Positions 1 to 8,021 of a DNA stretch of 64,000 nucleotides are shown here, piece by piece. The position numbers and the translations under genes were made by a program. Under the pieces are notes generated by a model. It searched no databases. It was not told where the DNA came from and saw nothing but the letters and a program-made list of their open reading frames with translations. The DNA is taken from positions 2,681,501 to 2,745,500 of the forward strand of contig NZ_AP028679.1 in NCBI RefSeq assembly GCF_037076455.1. Direction: 5' to 3'. Positions within the stretch are counted from its first letter, which is position 1. Every line of letters starts with the position of its first letter. Source of the stretch: Desulfoferula mesophila (GTDB taxonomy: Bacteria > Desulfobacterota > Desulfarculia > Desulfarculales > Desulfarculaceae).

Positions 1-312
1 CGCGTCCACCACCAGTTGCACCTCGCCCCGGGCCTGGTACACGCTCACCCGTCCCTGGCAGAGCACCTGCAAACCCTCTTCCAGGGCGAAGCGCAGCAAG
101 GAGGCCTGGTGCTTGAACAGCACCGCCCGAAGGGTGGCGTCACGGTCCTTGAGGGCGAAATACATGTGGCCGCTGGGCGGGGTACGCAGGCCGCTGATCT
201 CGCCTTCCACCCACACAAAATCAAAGGTCTGCTCGGTCAGGCGCTTGAGGCGCCCCACCAGTTCGCTGACCGTAAGGATTTCGCGCCGGGTAAAAAGCTC
301 CAGGGGTTCCAC
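1..312 (-). CDS. xseA: Exodeoxyribonuclease VII large subunit, N-terminal part (runs off left edge)
   Basis: The minus-strand frame gives 104 residues of the OB-fold nucleic-acid-binding N-terminus of XseA: it opens with MEPLELFTRREILTVSEL, then has FVWVEGEISGLR, SGHMYFALKD and LRAVLFKHQ, the standard order in this family. XseA is the catalytic subunit of exonuclease VII, which degrades single-stranded DNA to short oligonucleotides in the cytoplasm together with XseB. I chose the GTG at 312-310 because no in-frame ATG precedes the conserved block and a GGGAG-like site lies just upstream. The catalytic C-terminal half lies outside the window. Confidence 0.88.
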   Translation of the reverse strand, partial: MEPLELFTRREILTVSELVGRLKRLTEQTFDFVWVEGEISGLRTPPSGHMYFALKDRDATLRAVLFKHQASLLRFALEEGLQVLCQGRVSVYQARGEVQLVVDA

Positions 313-335
313 GGCATTGCTCCCGTCAATGCGTC

Positions 336-355
336 GGGCCCCCGGCGGGGGGCCC
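336..355. other. GC-rich hairpin between the phospholipase-like gene and xseA
   Basis: An 8-bp perfect stem (336-343 with 348-355) with a 4-nt loop lies between two minus-strand genes. No T-run follows it in either direction, so it may be a processing or attenuation hairpin rather than a complete intrinsic terminator. Confidence 0.35.
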
Positions 356-399
356 TGATACCTCAAGTTATCACACGCTCCGGGGAGCCACAAGGCGGC

Positions 400-1371
400 C
401 TAGCGGATGGCCGGCAGGGAGTCGAGCCACTTGCGCGCCTGCTTCGCCTGGTCGCAACCTTGCTCCTCGCAGCCGGGGTCCGCGTCCAGGGTGCCCTGAG
501 GCCAGGCCCCTCCGGCCAGGACCTGGTTCAGTTCCTGGGCGCTCTGGGCCATGGCGGTGAGCAGGCCGCGCTGGTCCTGGGGCAAGGGCCAGCGGGCGGT
601 GAGCACCCCGCGGGCGTCCAGGTCCTGGTCCCGCCAGGTGAGCCAGGCCACGTACAGGGGCCGCGCGCTGTGGCCCAACACCCAACCCAGGGCGTTGCCC
701 GCCCAGCGCCCCGGACGCTCCAGGCGGCCGGAGAGCCAAAAAACATAGGGCAGCTGGCGCACCTGCTTTTGATGGGCCAGCATGGCCTGCTCCAAGACCG
801 AGCGCGGCACCAAGCGACCGTACACCGTGGCCACGGCCCGCTGCCACAGGCCTAACCCCGCTCGCCAGTCCAGGGGCGCCTCCCATAGCCACGCGCCCTG
901 GGGGCGGGCCAGCAGCCAGCAGTCCAGGCCCCACTCGAACTGTTTGTGGGCCAGCATGTGCTCGGAGTACGGGCCCTGGGTGAAAGCGTTGACCAGGTCG
1001 CGGTGGGCCCTGAGGTCCAAAAGGGCGTGGGAGAGCCAGCCCAGGGCAAAGGCCTGCTCGCCGGAATTGCGGGCCAGGGCCAGCATGGCCCGGGTCAATT
1101 GCCAGGGCCGCAGCAGGTGGACCGCATAGGCCAGGTTGCTCTCGCCGCCGGGATAGTAACCCGCGTCATGGGCGATGGCCCCGGCCAGGAACCCCGGCCA
1201 CAGGCGCTTAGCCTGGCTGGGGTCGAGGCCCAGGCGGGTGGACAGGGAGGGCCACAGCGCCCGGCAGAAGGTGAAGTGGCTGAACGGCCCCACCGCCTCG
1301 GCCGGGGCGGCCGGGGCCAAAAAAGCCGCCAAGAGCAGCAGACCAACCAGGCTACGGCCGGTCCAGGACAA
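400..1371 (-). CDS. Secreted zinc-dependent phospholipase C-like protein
   Basis: The 323-residue product starts with a signal peptide (about residues 1-26, ending APAAPAEA). It carries His/Asp blocks like those of the zinc-dependent phospholipase C fold: GPFSHFTFCRAL, AIAHDAGYYPGG, GWLSHALLDLRAHRDLV and EHMLAHKQFEWGLD. These would supply metal ligands for phosphoester hydrolysis outside the cytoplasm; the substrate is unknown. I chose the TTG at 1371-1369 because GGAGG lies 6 nt upstream and the signal peptide begins directly after it. A longer frame reaching to 1599 would run through the preceding methyltransferase gene and lacks a ribosome site. The first 20 nt overlap the 3' end of rlmD, which suggests translational coupling. 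Confidence 0.72.
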   Translation of the reverse strand: MSWTGRSLVGLLLLAAFLAPAAPAEAVGPFSHFTFCRALWPSLSTRLGLDPSQAKRLWPGFLAGAIAHDAGYYPGGESNLAYAVHLLRPWQLTRAMLALARNSGEQAFALGWLSHALLDLRAHRDLVNAFTQGPYSEHMLAHKQFEWGLDCWLLARPQGAWLWEAPLDWRAGLGLWQRAVATVYGRLVPRSVLEQAMLAHQKQVRQLPYVFWLSGRLERPGRWAGNALGWVLGHSARPLYVAWLTWRDQDLDARGVLTARWPLPQDQRGLLTAMAQSAQELNQVLAGGAWPQGTLDADPGCEEQGCDQAKQARKWLDSLPAIR

Positions 1372-2656
1372 GAAGCGCCTCCGTGTGCCCGGTGTGGGGG
1401 AACATGTCCACCACGGCCAGGCTCTGCATGGCGTAGCCCGCCTCCAAGAGCACCGCCGCGTCGCGGGCCAGGGCCGCCGGGTGGCAGGAGATGTAGATGA
1501 TTCGCTTGGGGGCCAGGGCGGCCAGGGCGGGCATGACTCCCTTGGCGCCGCTGCGTGGCGGGTCCAGCAGGGCCATGGCGAAGCCGCGTTTCTGGGCAAC
1601 CAGTTTGGCGGTGGCGGTGGCCGCCTCGCCTGCCATCAGCTCCACCTTGGCGGCCAGGCCCTCGCGCCGGGCCAGGGCCTTGGCGCTGGCGTAGCTTTCC
1701 GGGTCGCCTTCCACGGCCAGCACCGCCCGGCCGTCGTGGGCCAACGGCAGGGTGAAGTTGCCCCCGCCCGCGTACAACTCCAGCGCCCCGCCCTCCGAGG
1801 CTCCGGCCGCCGCCCGGCGCACCAGGCCGATCAGCTCGCGGTTGGCCCCGAAGTTGGCCTGAACGAACTCGCCGGGATAGGCGCTCAGGGTGAGGCCCTC
1901 TTCGCGCCAGTAGTCCACCCCGTTTTCCGCAGTGCGCTCCCAGGGCTCCACCCGGCCCGCCTGCTCCAAACGGGTGGCCGCGGCCCCGGCCCCCCGGCAG
2001 AGACGGCGCAGCTCGCCCCGCCAGCGGTTGGACAGGGGCCGGCCCCGGTCCAGGCCCACGGTGACCAGGGAACGCTCCTCGCCGCCCAACACCTCCAGAT
2101 AGGTGAGGTGGCTGGTGTCCATCTGGGCCAGGCCCTGGGCCAAGCCGGGCAACAGGCGGTTGACCTCCGGCGCGGCCACGGGGCAGGAGGTAACCGGCAC
2201 CACCCGTTGGCTGGCCGCGGCCAAGAAGCCCAGGCCTTCGGGCCCCACGCTGAGGCGCACCCGGTGGCGCCATCCCCAGACCTGGGGCGAGGGCACGCTC
2301 TTTAGGGGCGGCAAGTCCCCCAGGCGGGCCAACGCCCGGCTAACCCACCCCGCCTTGGCCTGAACCTGGGCCTCGTACTCCAGGTGCTGCATCTGGCAGC
2401 CGCCGCACTCACCGAACAGGGGGCAGGCGGGCTCCACCCGCTGGGGCGAGGCCTCATCCACGACCAACAGTTCGGCCCGCCCGAAGTCGCGCTTGGCCTC
2501 CACCAGACGGGCCCGCACCTTTTCGCCGGGCAGGGCGCCGGGCACGAACACCACCCGGCCCGAGGCCTCGTGGGCCAGGCCGTCGCCGCCGGAGGCCAAG
2601 TCCTCCACTGTAAGCGTCATTTCTTGGCCGGGCTGGGCCGGGTCTTGCAAGGTCAA
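1352..2656 (-). CDS. rlmD: 23S rRNA (uracil-5-)-methyltransferase, RlmD/RumA family
   Basis: The 434-residue protein has an N-terminal TRAM domain (about 12-70), then cysteines C78, C84, C87 and C158 in the arrangement that holds the [4Fe-4S] cluster of RumA. A SAM-dependent methyltransferase domain follows, with LYAGGGNFT, LLDPPRSG and the catalytic cysteine in YISCHP (about residue 391). The C-terminal VDMFPHTGHTE motif is diagnostic for the TrmA/RlmC/RlmD superfamily. It would methylate C5 of a uridine in 23S rRNA; RlmD specificity (U1939) is inferred from the family. A TTG at 2656-2654 preceded by AGGAGAG is the best start; the alternative ATG lies 12 codons downstream. It diverges from the thioesterase gene at 2744. 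Confidence 0.88.
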   Translation of the reverse strand: MTLQDPAQPGQEMTLTVEDLASGGDGLAHEASGRVVFVPGALPGEKVRARLVEAKRDFGRAELLVVDEASPQRVEPACPLFGECGGCQMQHLEYEAQVQAKAGWVSRALARLGDLPPLKSVPSPQVWGWRHRVRLSVGPEGLGFLAAASQRVVPVTSCPVAAPEVNRLLPGLAQGLAQMDTSHLTYLEVLGGEERSLVTVGLDRGRPLSNRWRGELRRLCRGAGAAATRLEQAGRVEPWERTAENGVDYWREEGLTLSAYPGEFVQANFGANRELIGLVRRAAAGASEGGALELYAGGGNFTLPLAHDGRAVLAVEGDPESYASAKALARREGLAAKVELMAGEAATATAKLVAQKRGFAMALLDPPRSGAKGVMPALAALAPKRIIYISCHPAALARDAAVLLEAGYAMQSLAVVDMFPHTGHTEALLVLDRP

Positions 2657-2743
2657 CTCGCTCTCCTGGGTATGGGTTACAAGGGCTCTTACATGCTATC
2701 TTACCGCAGGAAATCTTCTCACCCAGCCCCAGGGAGGAAAAGC

Positions 2744-3184
2744 GTGAGCCAAGAGGCGGTGGACAAACTTTGGAAGCGATGCCAGGACGAGCCCTTCCCC
2801 AAACTGCTGGACATCGAGGTGTTGGAGATCGAGCCCGGCCGGGCCCGCACGGCCATGACCTTTCGTCCGGAGATGAAAAACATCTTCGGCAAGCTGCACG
2901 GGGGCGCCATCTTTTCCCTGCTGGACGAGGCCTTTCAACTGGCCTGCAACGCCCACGGCCAGATAGCGGTAGCCCTGTCCCTGAACATCTATTATTTGGC
3001 CACGCCGGACGAGGGGGCGCGGCTGCTGGCCGAGGCCAGGGAAGTAAACGCCACCCGCAAGACGGCCCTGTACGACGCCGAGGTGTGGCAGGAAGACGGC
3101 AAGAAAATCGCCACCGGCCAGGCCCAGGCCTACCGGGTGGGGCACCCCCTGCCCCTGGACGATGAGGGCCAACTCACAACATAA
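2744..3184 (+). CDS. PaaI-like hotdog thioesterase
   Basis: The 146-residue protein shows the hotdog-fold signature: GRARTAMTFRPEMKNIFGKLHGGAIFSLLDEAFQLACN. The HGG and downstream acidic residue are typical of PaaI/YbdB-type acyl-CoA thioesterases, which release free acids from CoA esters such as aromatic or medium-chain acyl-CoA in the cytoplasm. I chose the GTG at 2744 because GGGAGG lies 7 nt upstream; the open frame extends much further 5' but only across the divergent rlmD gene. The substrate cannot be told from sequence. It ends 36 nt from the convergent sirtuin gene, across a very AT-rich spacer. Confidence 0.83.
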   Translation: MSQEAVDKLWKRCQDEPFPKLLDIEVLEIEPGRARTAMTFRPEMKNIFGKLHGGAIFSLLDEAFQLACNAHGQIAVALSLNIYYLATPDEGARLLAEAREVNATRKTALYDAEVWQEDGKKIATGQAQAYRVGHPLPLDDEGQLTT

Positions 3185-3220
3185 AGTAAATTATTAAGTA
3201 ATCTTTATTAAACTGCGTAA

Positions 3221-3985
3221 TTATTTATGATCTAATATGGCGTCGGCCAGGGCGGCCAAGGCCTCCCCGGCGGGCCGCCGGAACAGTAGCTTGGCCTTGG
3301 GGTCCAGGTGGGTCAGGGTCTGGTTGATGATCACCAGGTCGTGGTCCAGGCCCAGGGTGTAGCGCGGCAGCTCGGCCGCCGGGTTCACCGCCAGGCTGGA
3401 ACCCACCACCACCAGGGGCTGGGCCTCGCAGCACAGGTGGCGGGCCAGCTCCAGGTCCCGTAAACGCAGATCCTGTCCAAAAGAGATGGTGGCCGGCTTG
3501 AGCCGCCCCCCGCAGGATGGGCAGGTGGGGTCCTTGTGACCCTTGCGAAAGCGCTTGAGCACGTCGGCGGTGGGTTCGCTGAAATGGCCGCAATCCAGGC
3601 AGGTGGTCTCGAACACGTTACCGTGTAGCTGCACCACCGCCCGGTCCGGCACCCCGCCCGCCTGATGCAGGCTGTCCACGTTCTGGGTTATCACCCCCGT
3701 GAGCAGGCCCGCGTCCCACAAGCGGCCCAGGGCCTTGTGCCCCGGATTAGGGTAGGCCTTGGTAAAGCCGGGGTACCATTCCAGGTAAAAGCGCCAGTAG
3801 GCTTCGCGGGCCTCGGGGCTCTCCAGGAACTCCTCGAACAATACCGGCTTGTGACGGCTCCAGATTCCCCCCGGGGAACGGTAATCGGGTATGCCGCTTT
3901 CGGTGGACATGCCCGCCCCCGTGAACACCACCAGCCTGCCGCCCTGGGTGACCAGGTCGGCAAGCTGCTTGATTTTTTCGTCCAT
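3221..3985 (-). CDS. cobB: NAD-dependent protein deacylase, Sir2 family
   Basis: This 254-residue sirtuin has all core motifs: GAGMSTESGIPDYR (from residue 23, NAD binding), QNVDSLHQ (101-108), the catalytic histidine H121 in LHGN, and a zinc ribbon with two CxxC pairs (C129/C132 and C155/C158). The C-terminal VVGSSLAVNPAAELP completes the Rossmann fold. Sirtuins remove acetyl or acyl groups from protein lysines using NAD and affect central-metabolism enzymes such as acyl-CoA synthetases. The ATG at 3985 has AGGTGAGG 4 nt upstream; an in-frame GTG three codons earlier is less likely. It is divergent from the patatin gene with only 44 nt between, so they probably share a promoter region. Confidence 0.92.
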   Translation of the reverse strand: MDEKIKQLADLVTQGGRLVVFTGAGMSTESGIPDYRSPGGIWSRHKPVLFEEFLESPEAREAYWRFYLEWYPGFTKAYPNPGHKALGRLWDAGLLTGVITQNVDSLHQAGGVPDRAVVQLHGNVFETTCLDCGHFSEPTADVLKRFRKGHKDPTCPSCGGRLKPATISFGQDLRLRDLELARHLCCEAQPLVVVGSSLAVNPAAELPRYTLGLDHDLVIINQTLTHLDPKAKLLFRRPAGEALAALADAILDHK

Positions 3986-4029
3986 GTGCCTCACCTAGGT
4001 TGACAGTCACATGACTCCAGCATAGAGAT

Positions 4030-4902
4030 ATGACCATGAACAAGCAAGAAAATGCGGCAAACCTGGCCTCGTTGCCCCGTCCGTTGGTGGCGGTGATGTC
4101 TTCGGGATTTTTCGGCTTTTTTGCCCATGCCGGCTTTTTGCAGGGCCTGGCCGATTTGGGCCTAACCCCGGACGCCTATGCCGGCTCTTCTTCCGGCGCG
4201 TTGGTGGCCGCCTTCGCCGCGGGCGGGGCCTCGCCCCGGCGCATGCTGGAGCTGTTCGTCCAGCTGGGCCGCCGCGACTTCTGGGACCCGCCCTCCCCGG
4301 CCGCCACCCTGCGCTGGCTCATCGGCGGCCTCAGGGGGCGCAGCGGCTATCTGGCGGGCGAGGCCTTCGAACGCCTGCTGCAGGAATACCTGCCGGTCAC
4401 CCGCTTTGAGGACTGCCCCCATCCCTGCCTGATGAGCGCCCTGGATTTGACCAGCGCCCGCCGGGTGATTCTGACCCGGGGCTCCCTGCCCCACGCGGTG
4501 CGCGCCTCGGGGGCGGTGCCCGCCCTGTTCGCGGCGGTGCCGCATGAGGGCGGCCTCTTGGTGGATGGCGGGCTCGTGGACAAGGCCCCGCTCACGGCCA
4601 GCGCCGATCACCTGGGCGCGGCCACCCTGATGAGCCACATCCTGCCCAGTTCCAGCCTGGAGAGCGGCCCGGAGCAGACCCTGGCCCGCAGCCTGGCCCC
4701 CCTGCGCGTCCAGTCCCGCTCCGTGGACGCGGCCCGCTGGCAGGGATATTTGGACCAAAAGGATGAAGTGACCCGGCGGGGTCTGGCCCTGCGCGAGGTG
4801 GTGGCCCAAAACATCCCCCGCTGCGGCCCCAAGCGCATGCACCACGGCCCGGCCGCCTTTGCCGCGGCCCGGGCCAACGCCATCAAAATTTTAGGGGAAT
4901 GA
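4030..4902 (+). CDS. Patatin-like phospholipase (RssA/YchK type)
   Basis: The 290-residue protein has the patatin nucleophile elbow GSSSG (about residues 53-57) and the DGG catalytic aspartate motif in GGLLVDGGLVDKAP, the Ser-Asp dyad of patatin-like lipid acyl hydrolases. There is no signal peptide or transmembrane segment, so it is probably cytoplasmic or peripherally membrane-bound. The glycine-rich oxyanion loop usually reads GGGxRG; here the same place reads SSGFFGFFAHAG, which is unusual. The substrate is unknown. The start is ATG 4030, with a second ATG two codons later. It converges on the DUF116 gene. Confidence 0.8.
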   Translation: MTMNKQENAANLASLPRPLVAVMSSGFFGFFAHAGFLQGLADLGLTPDAYAGSSSGALVAAFAAGGASPRRMLELFVQLGRRDFWDPPSPAATLRWLIGGLRGRSGYLAGEAFERLLQEYLPVTRFEDCPHPCLMSALDLTSARRVILTRGSLPHAVRASGAVPALFAAVPHEGGLLVDGGLVDKAPLTASADHLGAATLMSHILPSSSLESGPEQTLARSLAPLRVQSRSVDAARWQGYLDQKDEVTRRGLALREVVAQNIPRCGPKRMHHGPAAFAAARANAIKILGE

Positions 4903-4905
4903 TCC

Positions 4906-5658
4906 CTAGGTTTCCTCGACCACGGGAAGCGCCGCCTGATAGGCTTCCCCTTGGCCCAGGGTCATGCAAAAGCGCACCCGCTCCCAATTCACCGTGCCCT
5001 GGCGGCAGTTCTGCCGGTCCATGAGCACCCCTTGCAGGGGCGCGGGGGTTTTATCGCGGGGGCCGTCGTTGTCCACGGAGGTGTAGTTGCCCCCTCGCAG
5101 GGTGTACTTGGCCAAGAGGCGGTTGCGCAGGTGCCAGGGGCAGGTCACCCCCAGGGCCGCGCCCGGTGCGTGGGCCTTGATCTTTTTCTTGATGAACTGG
5201 TCGCTGGGCAACAGCCCCCGGCCGTGCATGATGCGCGAACTGGGCACTACGTACACCGCGGCGTAGCCCAGGGCCAAAGCCTCGTCCCGCACCCGGCCCA
5301 CTTCGCAGCCCGGGCAGCCGCCGGTGCACAACAGCCCCATATCCTGATCCACGTCGGCGGGGCAATCCAGGGGCCTTAGGCAGAAGGGCAAAAACAGCAC
5401 CCGCCGGGAAAAGGGCGTGGCCGCGAAGGCCTTGCGGAAATAGCGATTGCCCGCCCGCACCATGAGGCGCAGGTCCAGGCCGGGGCTGATGCGGTCCAGC
5501 AGGCCCTGGAGCATCCAGCTATAGCGCCGGAACAGGGCCAGGGTGAGGCGCGGGCACAGCAGGCGGCCCACCAGCAAGGGCCCCAGCACGGCCACCAACA
5601 ACCCCGCCAAGCCCACACCGGCCCAGGCCAGCCACATCCATGCGCTGCTTTCCATCAT
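4906..5658 (-). CDS. DUF116 family membrane-anchored protein
   Basis: The 250-residue product begins with a hydrophobic segment (about 8-34) and continues with cysteine-rich conserved blocks: FLPFCLRPLDCPAD, LLCTGGCPGCEVGRV, and later VVPSSRIMHGRG, ALGVTCPWHL and LMDRQNCRQGTVNW. These match the DUF116 family, common in anaerobic bacteria and archaea. The clustered cysteines suggest a metal or Fe-S site, but the biochemical role is not known. It is the last gene of a closely spaced minus-strand run with the thioesterase and a small conserved gene upstream. Confidence 0.75.
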   Translation of the reverse strand: MMESSAWMWLAWAGVGLAGLLVAVLGPLLVGRLLCPRLTLALFRRYSWMLQGLLDRISPGLDLRLMVRAGNRYFRKAFAATPFSRRVLFLPFCLRPLDCPADVDQDMGLLCTGGCPGCEVGRVRDEALALGYAAVYVVPSSRIMHGRGLLPSDQFIKKKIKAHAPGAALGVTCPWHLRNRLLAKYTLRGGNYTSVDNDGPRDKTPAPLQGVLMDRQNCRQGTVNWERVRFCMTLGQGEAYQAALPVVEET

Positions 5659-5715
5659 TGGTGAAGTTTGCCAGGAGAAGCACCCGGAGGCAAGGGACGA
5701 CCGGGTGAATTCGCC

Positions 5716-6183
5716 CTAATCGCCCGACTCGCCCTCTGCCCGCTCATAGGCCCGCATGGCCGCGAGGTATTCCTCGGGCAGATCGCAGGCCCTCCCGGTG
5801 GCCGGGTTGAAGCAGGAAACCTTGGTGATCCCCTCGGCAGCCAAAAGGTCTTCCTCGGGCAGCCACAGGACGTAGCGGAAGCTGAAGGAACGCCGTCCCC
5901 AGTCGGCGGTGCGCAGATACACCTGCACCAAGTGGTGGTGCTGCACCGGAAGCTGGTAGCGGCAAGTGTCACGCTGCACCAAAAGGCAGCGCTCCTCGCC
6001 GCCCGCGGTGGAAAGGCCCAGGTGGGACAGATAAGCCAGGCGGGCCTCCTCGAAGTAGGTGAAGAAGCGCGAGTTGCTCACCCGGCCCAGGGGGTCCAGG
6101 TCGGAGAAACGGGGCCGGAACTCCAGGTTGAACCGGAAGAGGCTCAGGGGATGGGGTCGGTTGTCGCTTGCTCTTGGGCTCAT
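5716..6183 (-). CDS. Acyl-CoA thioesterase, 4-hydroxybenzoyl-CoA thioesterase-like
   Basis: This 155-residue hotdog protein has the segment RFSDLDPLGRVSNSRFFTYFEEARLAYL. In the 4HBT/FadM/YbgC type this contains the catalytic aspartate (D in DLDPLG) and the helix beginning near the conserved asparagine. It should hydrolyse acyl-CoA or aryl-CoA thioesters in the cytoplasm. The second half (RTADWGRRSFSFRYVLWLPEE) fits the fourth and fifth strands of the fold. It lies between two small conserved genes on the same strand with gaps of 24 and 57 nt, probably one transcript. It is unrelated to the PaaI-type thioesterase at 2744. Confidence 0.82.
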   Translation of the reverse strand: MSPRASDNRPHPLSLFRFNLEFRPRFSDLDPLGRVSNSRFFTYFEEARLAYLSHLGLSTAGGEERCLLVQRDTCRYQLPVQHHHLVQVYLRTADWGRRSFSFRYVLWLPEEDLLAAEGITKVSCFNPATGRACDLPEEYLAAMRAYERAEGESGD

Positions 6184-6207
6184 GCTTCCCTATCGGTGCT
6201 GCTAATA

Positions 6208-6552
6208 TCAACTCTTGGGGCGACGGCGGGACAAGCTCACCACCTTGCCGCCGCCTTGGTCCTGGGGCCCGGCGTCCGGCTCGGGCTCCGGCTCCCCGCC
6301 GTGGGGCTGGCTGGGCTGGGGCGGGGCCAGGCGCTCCAGGCGCATGGCTTCGCCGCCCATGCTGAACTCGTCGCCGTCGATATATTCTTCCCGCAGAATC
6401 CAGGTGGCCTCCTGGGCCGGGGGATGCAGGACCAGCAGACGAATCTGCCACCAGCCGGGCTTGATGTCGGCCAGGATCTCCTCCACCCTGGCGTAGGCCA
6501 CGGGCTCTTGCTTGCGGTGGATCAACACGATGTCGCCGATCTGGGTCTCCAC
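6208..6552 (-). CDS. Conserved hypothetical protein, soluble
   Basis: I do not recognise a named family. The 114-residue protein begins METQIGDIVLIHRKQEPVAYARVEEI and has a compact beta-rich domain with GWWQIRLLVLHPP and TWILREEYIDGDEF, followed by a proline/glutamate-rich tail and a basic end (SLSRRRPKS). I chose the GTG at 6552 because AGGAAAGGAG lies upstream; the frame is open further back, but that part overlaps the end of the kinase gene. Context gives no clear function: a PfkB kinase is upstream and a thioesterase downstream. Confidence 0.6.
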   Translation of the reverse strand: METQIGDIVLIHRKQEPVAYARVEEILADIKPGWWQIRLLVLHPPAQEATWILREEYIDGDEFSMGGEAMRLERLAPPQPSQPHGGEPEPEPDAGPQDQGGGKVVSLSRRRPKS

Positions 6553-6601
6553 GGGGCTCCTTTCCTGTCCATTCAGTATGCTGGCTGGGGGCCGCCCCCT
6601 G

Positions 6602-7537
6602 TCAAGCCGTCTCGCCGCCCAGGCGCTCCAAACGCCGGTCAAAATCCGCCCGGTCCACCGTGTACTCCTGGGTGCCGTAGCAGGCCACCGCATAGGAGGC
6701 CAACACCGCGCCCCACAAACAGGCCTGGGCCAGGTCCTTGCCCAGGGCCATGGCCTTGAGCAGGCCGGAGCGATAGGCGTCGCCCGCTCCGGTGGGGTCC
6801 TTCACCTGGCTCGCCGGACAGGCGGGGATGTCGGTGCGGTCCGGGCCCCGCCAAAGCACCGAGCCCTCCTCGCCCTTGGTGGTTATCACCGCCTCCACCT
6901 TGTCGATGATCTGGCTCAGCTTGAGCCCGGTCATGCGCTGGATAAGCTCCAGCTCGTAGTCGTTGCTGATGAGGACCTGGGCCCCGCTGAAGGCCTTGAC
7001 CAGCTCCGGCCCTTGCCAGATGTTGAGCGACTGGCCGGGGTCGAAAATATAGGGTATGCGGTGACGCCGAAACTGGGCGGGCAGTTCGGTCATGTCCTCC
7101 AGGTTGCCGGGGGCCACGATGGCCAGGGAGGAAGCGGGGTTCATATCCTCGACCGCGCACTGGCAGGAGAAATTCATGGCTCCGGGGTTGAAGCCGGTGA
7201 TTTGGTTGTCCGACTTGTCGGTGGTGATAAAGGCGCCGGCGGTGAACTCTTCCGGCACCTGGCGCACTTGGCTGGTGTCCACCCCCTGGCTATCCATCCA
7301 TTCCAAATAGCGGTCGCCGTCGCGGCCCAGGCAGGCCAGCAAGGTGGGCCGCTCGCCCAGTTGGGCCAGGCCGTAGGCGATGTTGCCCGCGGTGCCGCCC
7401 AGCTTTTCCTGCAACCCGTTTACGTTGAAGCACACGTTGAGGACGTGGATCTTGTCGGGCAGGATGTGATCGGCAAAGCGCCCTTCAAAGTTCATGATGC
7501 GGTCGTAGGCCAAGGAACCCGACACATAGATGCGCAC
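6602..7537 (-). CDS. PfkB-family carbohydrate/nucleoside kinase (adenosine kinase-like)
   Basis: The 311-residue protein has the two PfkB/ribokinase signatures: an N-terminal GGTAGNIAYGLAQLG block and the C-terminal KDPTGAGDAYRSG motif with the catalytic aspartate (about D253) and anion hole. The overall pattern (MRIYVSGSLAYDRIMNF at the N-terminus, FNPGAMNF, and TTKGEEGSVLW before the nucleotide motif) is that of adenosine-kinase-like proteins found in many Desulfobacterota and Geobacter-type genomes. It phosphorylates a sugar or nucleoside with ATP in the cytoplasm; adenosine is the likeliest substrate but is not proven by sequence. The GTG at 7537 has GAGGAG upstream. It follows a small hypothetical gene by 12 nt. 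Confidence 0.85.
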   Translation of the reverse strand: MRIYVSGSLAYDRIMNFEGRFADHILPDKIHVLNVCFNVNGLQEKLGGTAGNIAYGLAQLGERPTLLACLGRDGDRYLEWMDSQGVDTSQVRQVPEEFTAGAFITTDKSDNQITGFNPGAMNFSCQCAVEDMNPASSLAIVAPGNLEDMTELPAQFRRHRIPYIFDPGQSLNIWQGPELVKAFSGAQVLISNDYELELIQRMTGLKLSQIIDKVEAVITTKGEEGSVLWRGPDRTDIPACPASQVKDPTGAGDAYRSGLLKAMALGKDLAQACLWGAVLASYAVACYGTQEYTVDRADFDRRLERLGGETA

Positions 7538-7549
7538 TTAGCTGTCTCC

Positions 7550-7909
7550 TCAGGTTCGGGAAAAAACGCCGGGCTTGTCCAGGGCGGCCAGCAGCCGCTC
7601 CACCCAGGCTCTGGCCTCGGCCAAGGCCTGCCCGGAGGAAGGTTCGGGGACGGCTTCCTCGCTAAGGTCCAGGCTGAAGCACTCGCTTCGGGCCAGGCGG
7701 CACACCGTCCAGCCGGGCAGGCCCGGCGGCACATGGGGGCGCTCGTTAATGCGGTACAGGCTGAAGCACTCGGCGTCGCAACGCGCGCTGTAGAAACGTC
7801 CGTAAACCCGCACCCGGACGACCTGGTCCAGCAGATCACGCCTGGCGAATTCCCTTAGCACCAGGTCGAAAAGCTCTTTGCCCGGCTCGCCAATACCCTG
7901 TACGGCCAT
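7550..7909 (-). CDS. Conserved hypothetical protein
   Basis: The 119-residue protein starts at an ATG with a strong AAGGAGG site. It shows no signal peptide or membrane helix and does not match a family I know. Visible features are a charged N-terminal half (VRVRVYGRFYSARCDAECF), a short central region with PGLPGWTVCRLARSECF, and a C-terminal helix. The two SAxCxAECF / ARSECF-like cysteine sites could be coincidental. It is followed after 12 nt by the PfkB kinase, so they are probably cotranscribed. Confidence 0.6.
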   Translation of the reverse strand: MAVQGIGEPGKELFDLVLREFARRDLLDQVVRVRVYGRFYSARCDAECFSLYRINERPHVPPGLPGWTVCRLARSECFSLDLSEEAVPEPSSGQALAEARAWVERLLAALDKPGVFSRT

Positions 7910-7963
7910 AAGCCCTCCTTACGGTGATGGGCTGAAATGCCGCGTAGTTATGCAATAGTAGAA

Positions 7964-7997
7964 CCCCCGGCCCCACCTGTCAAGGTGGGGCCGGGGG
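7964..7997 (-). terminator. Strong hairpin terminating the ThiC-family transcript
   Basis: A 14-bp perfect GC-rich stem (7964-7977 with 7984-7997, loop TGTCAA) lies just downstream of the ThiC-family stop codon on the minus strand. The following minus-strand bases (TTCTACTATT) are only moderately U-rich. The gene therefore seems to be monocistronic. Confidence 0.65.
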
Positions 7998-8021
7998 GCA
8001 AAGGAGCTCCCGGAAGGAAAC

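Noticed and set aside
1095-2273. Minus-strand frame of 392 codons overlapping rlmD
   Set aside because: Gly/Arg/Pro-rich shadow in another frame of the RlmD-type gene, without family motifs.
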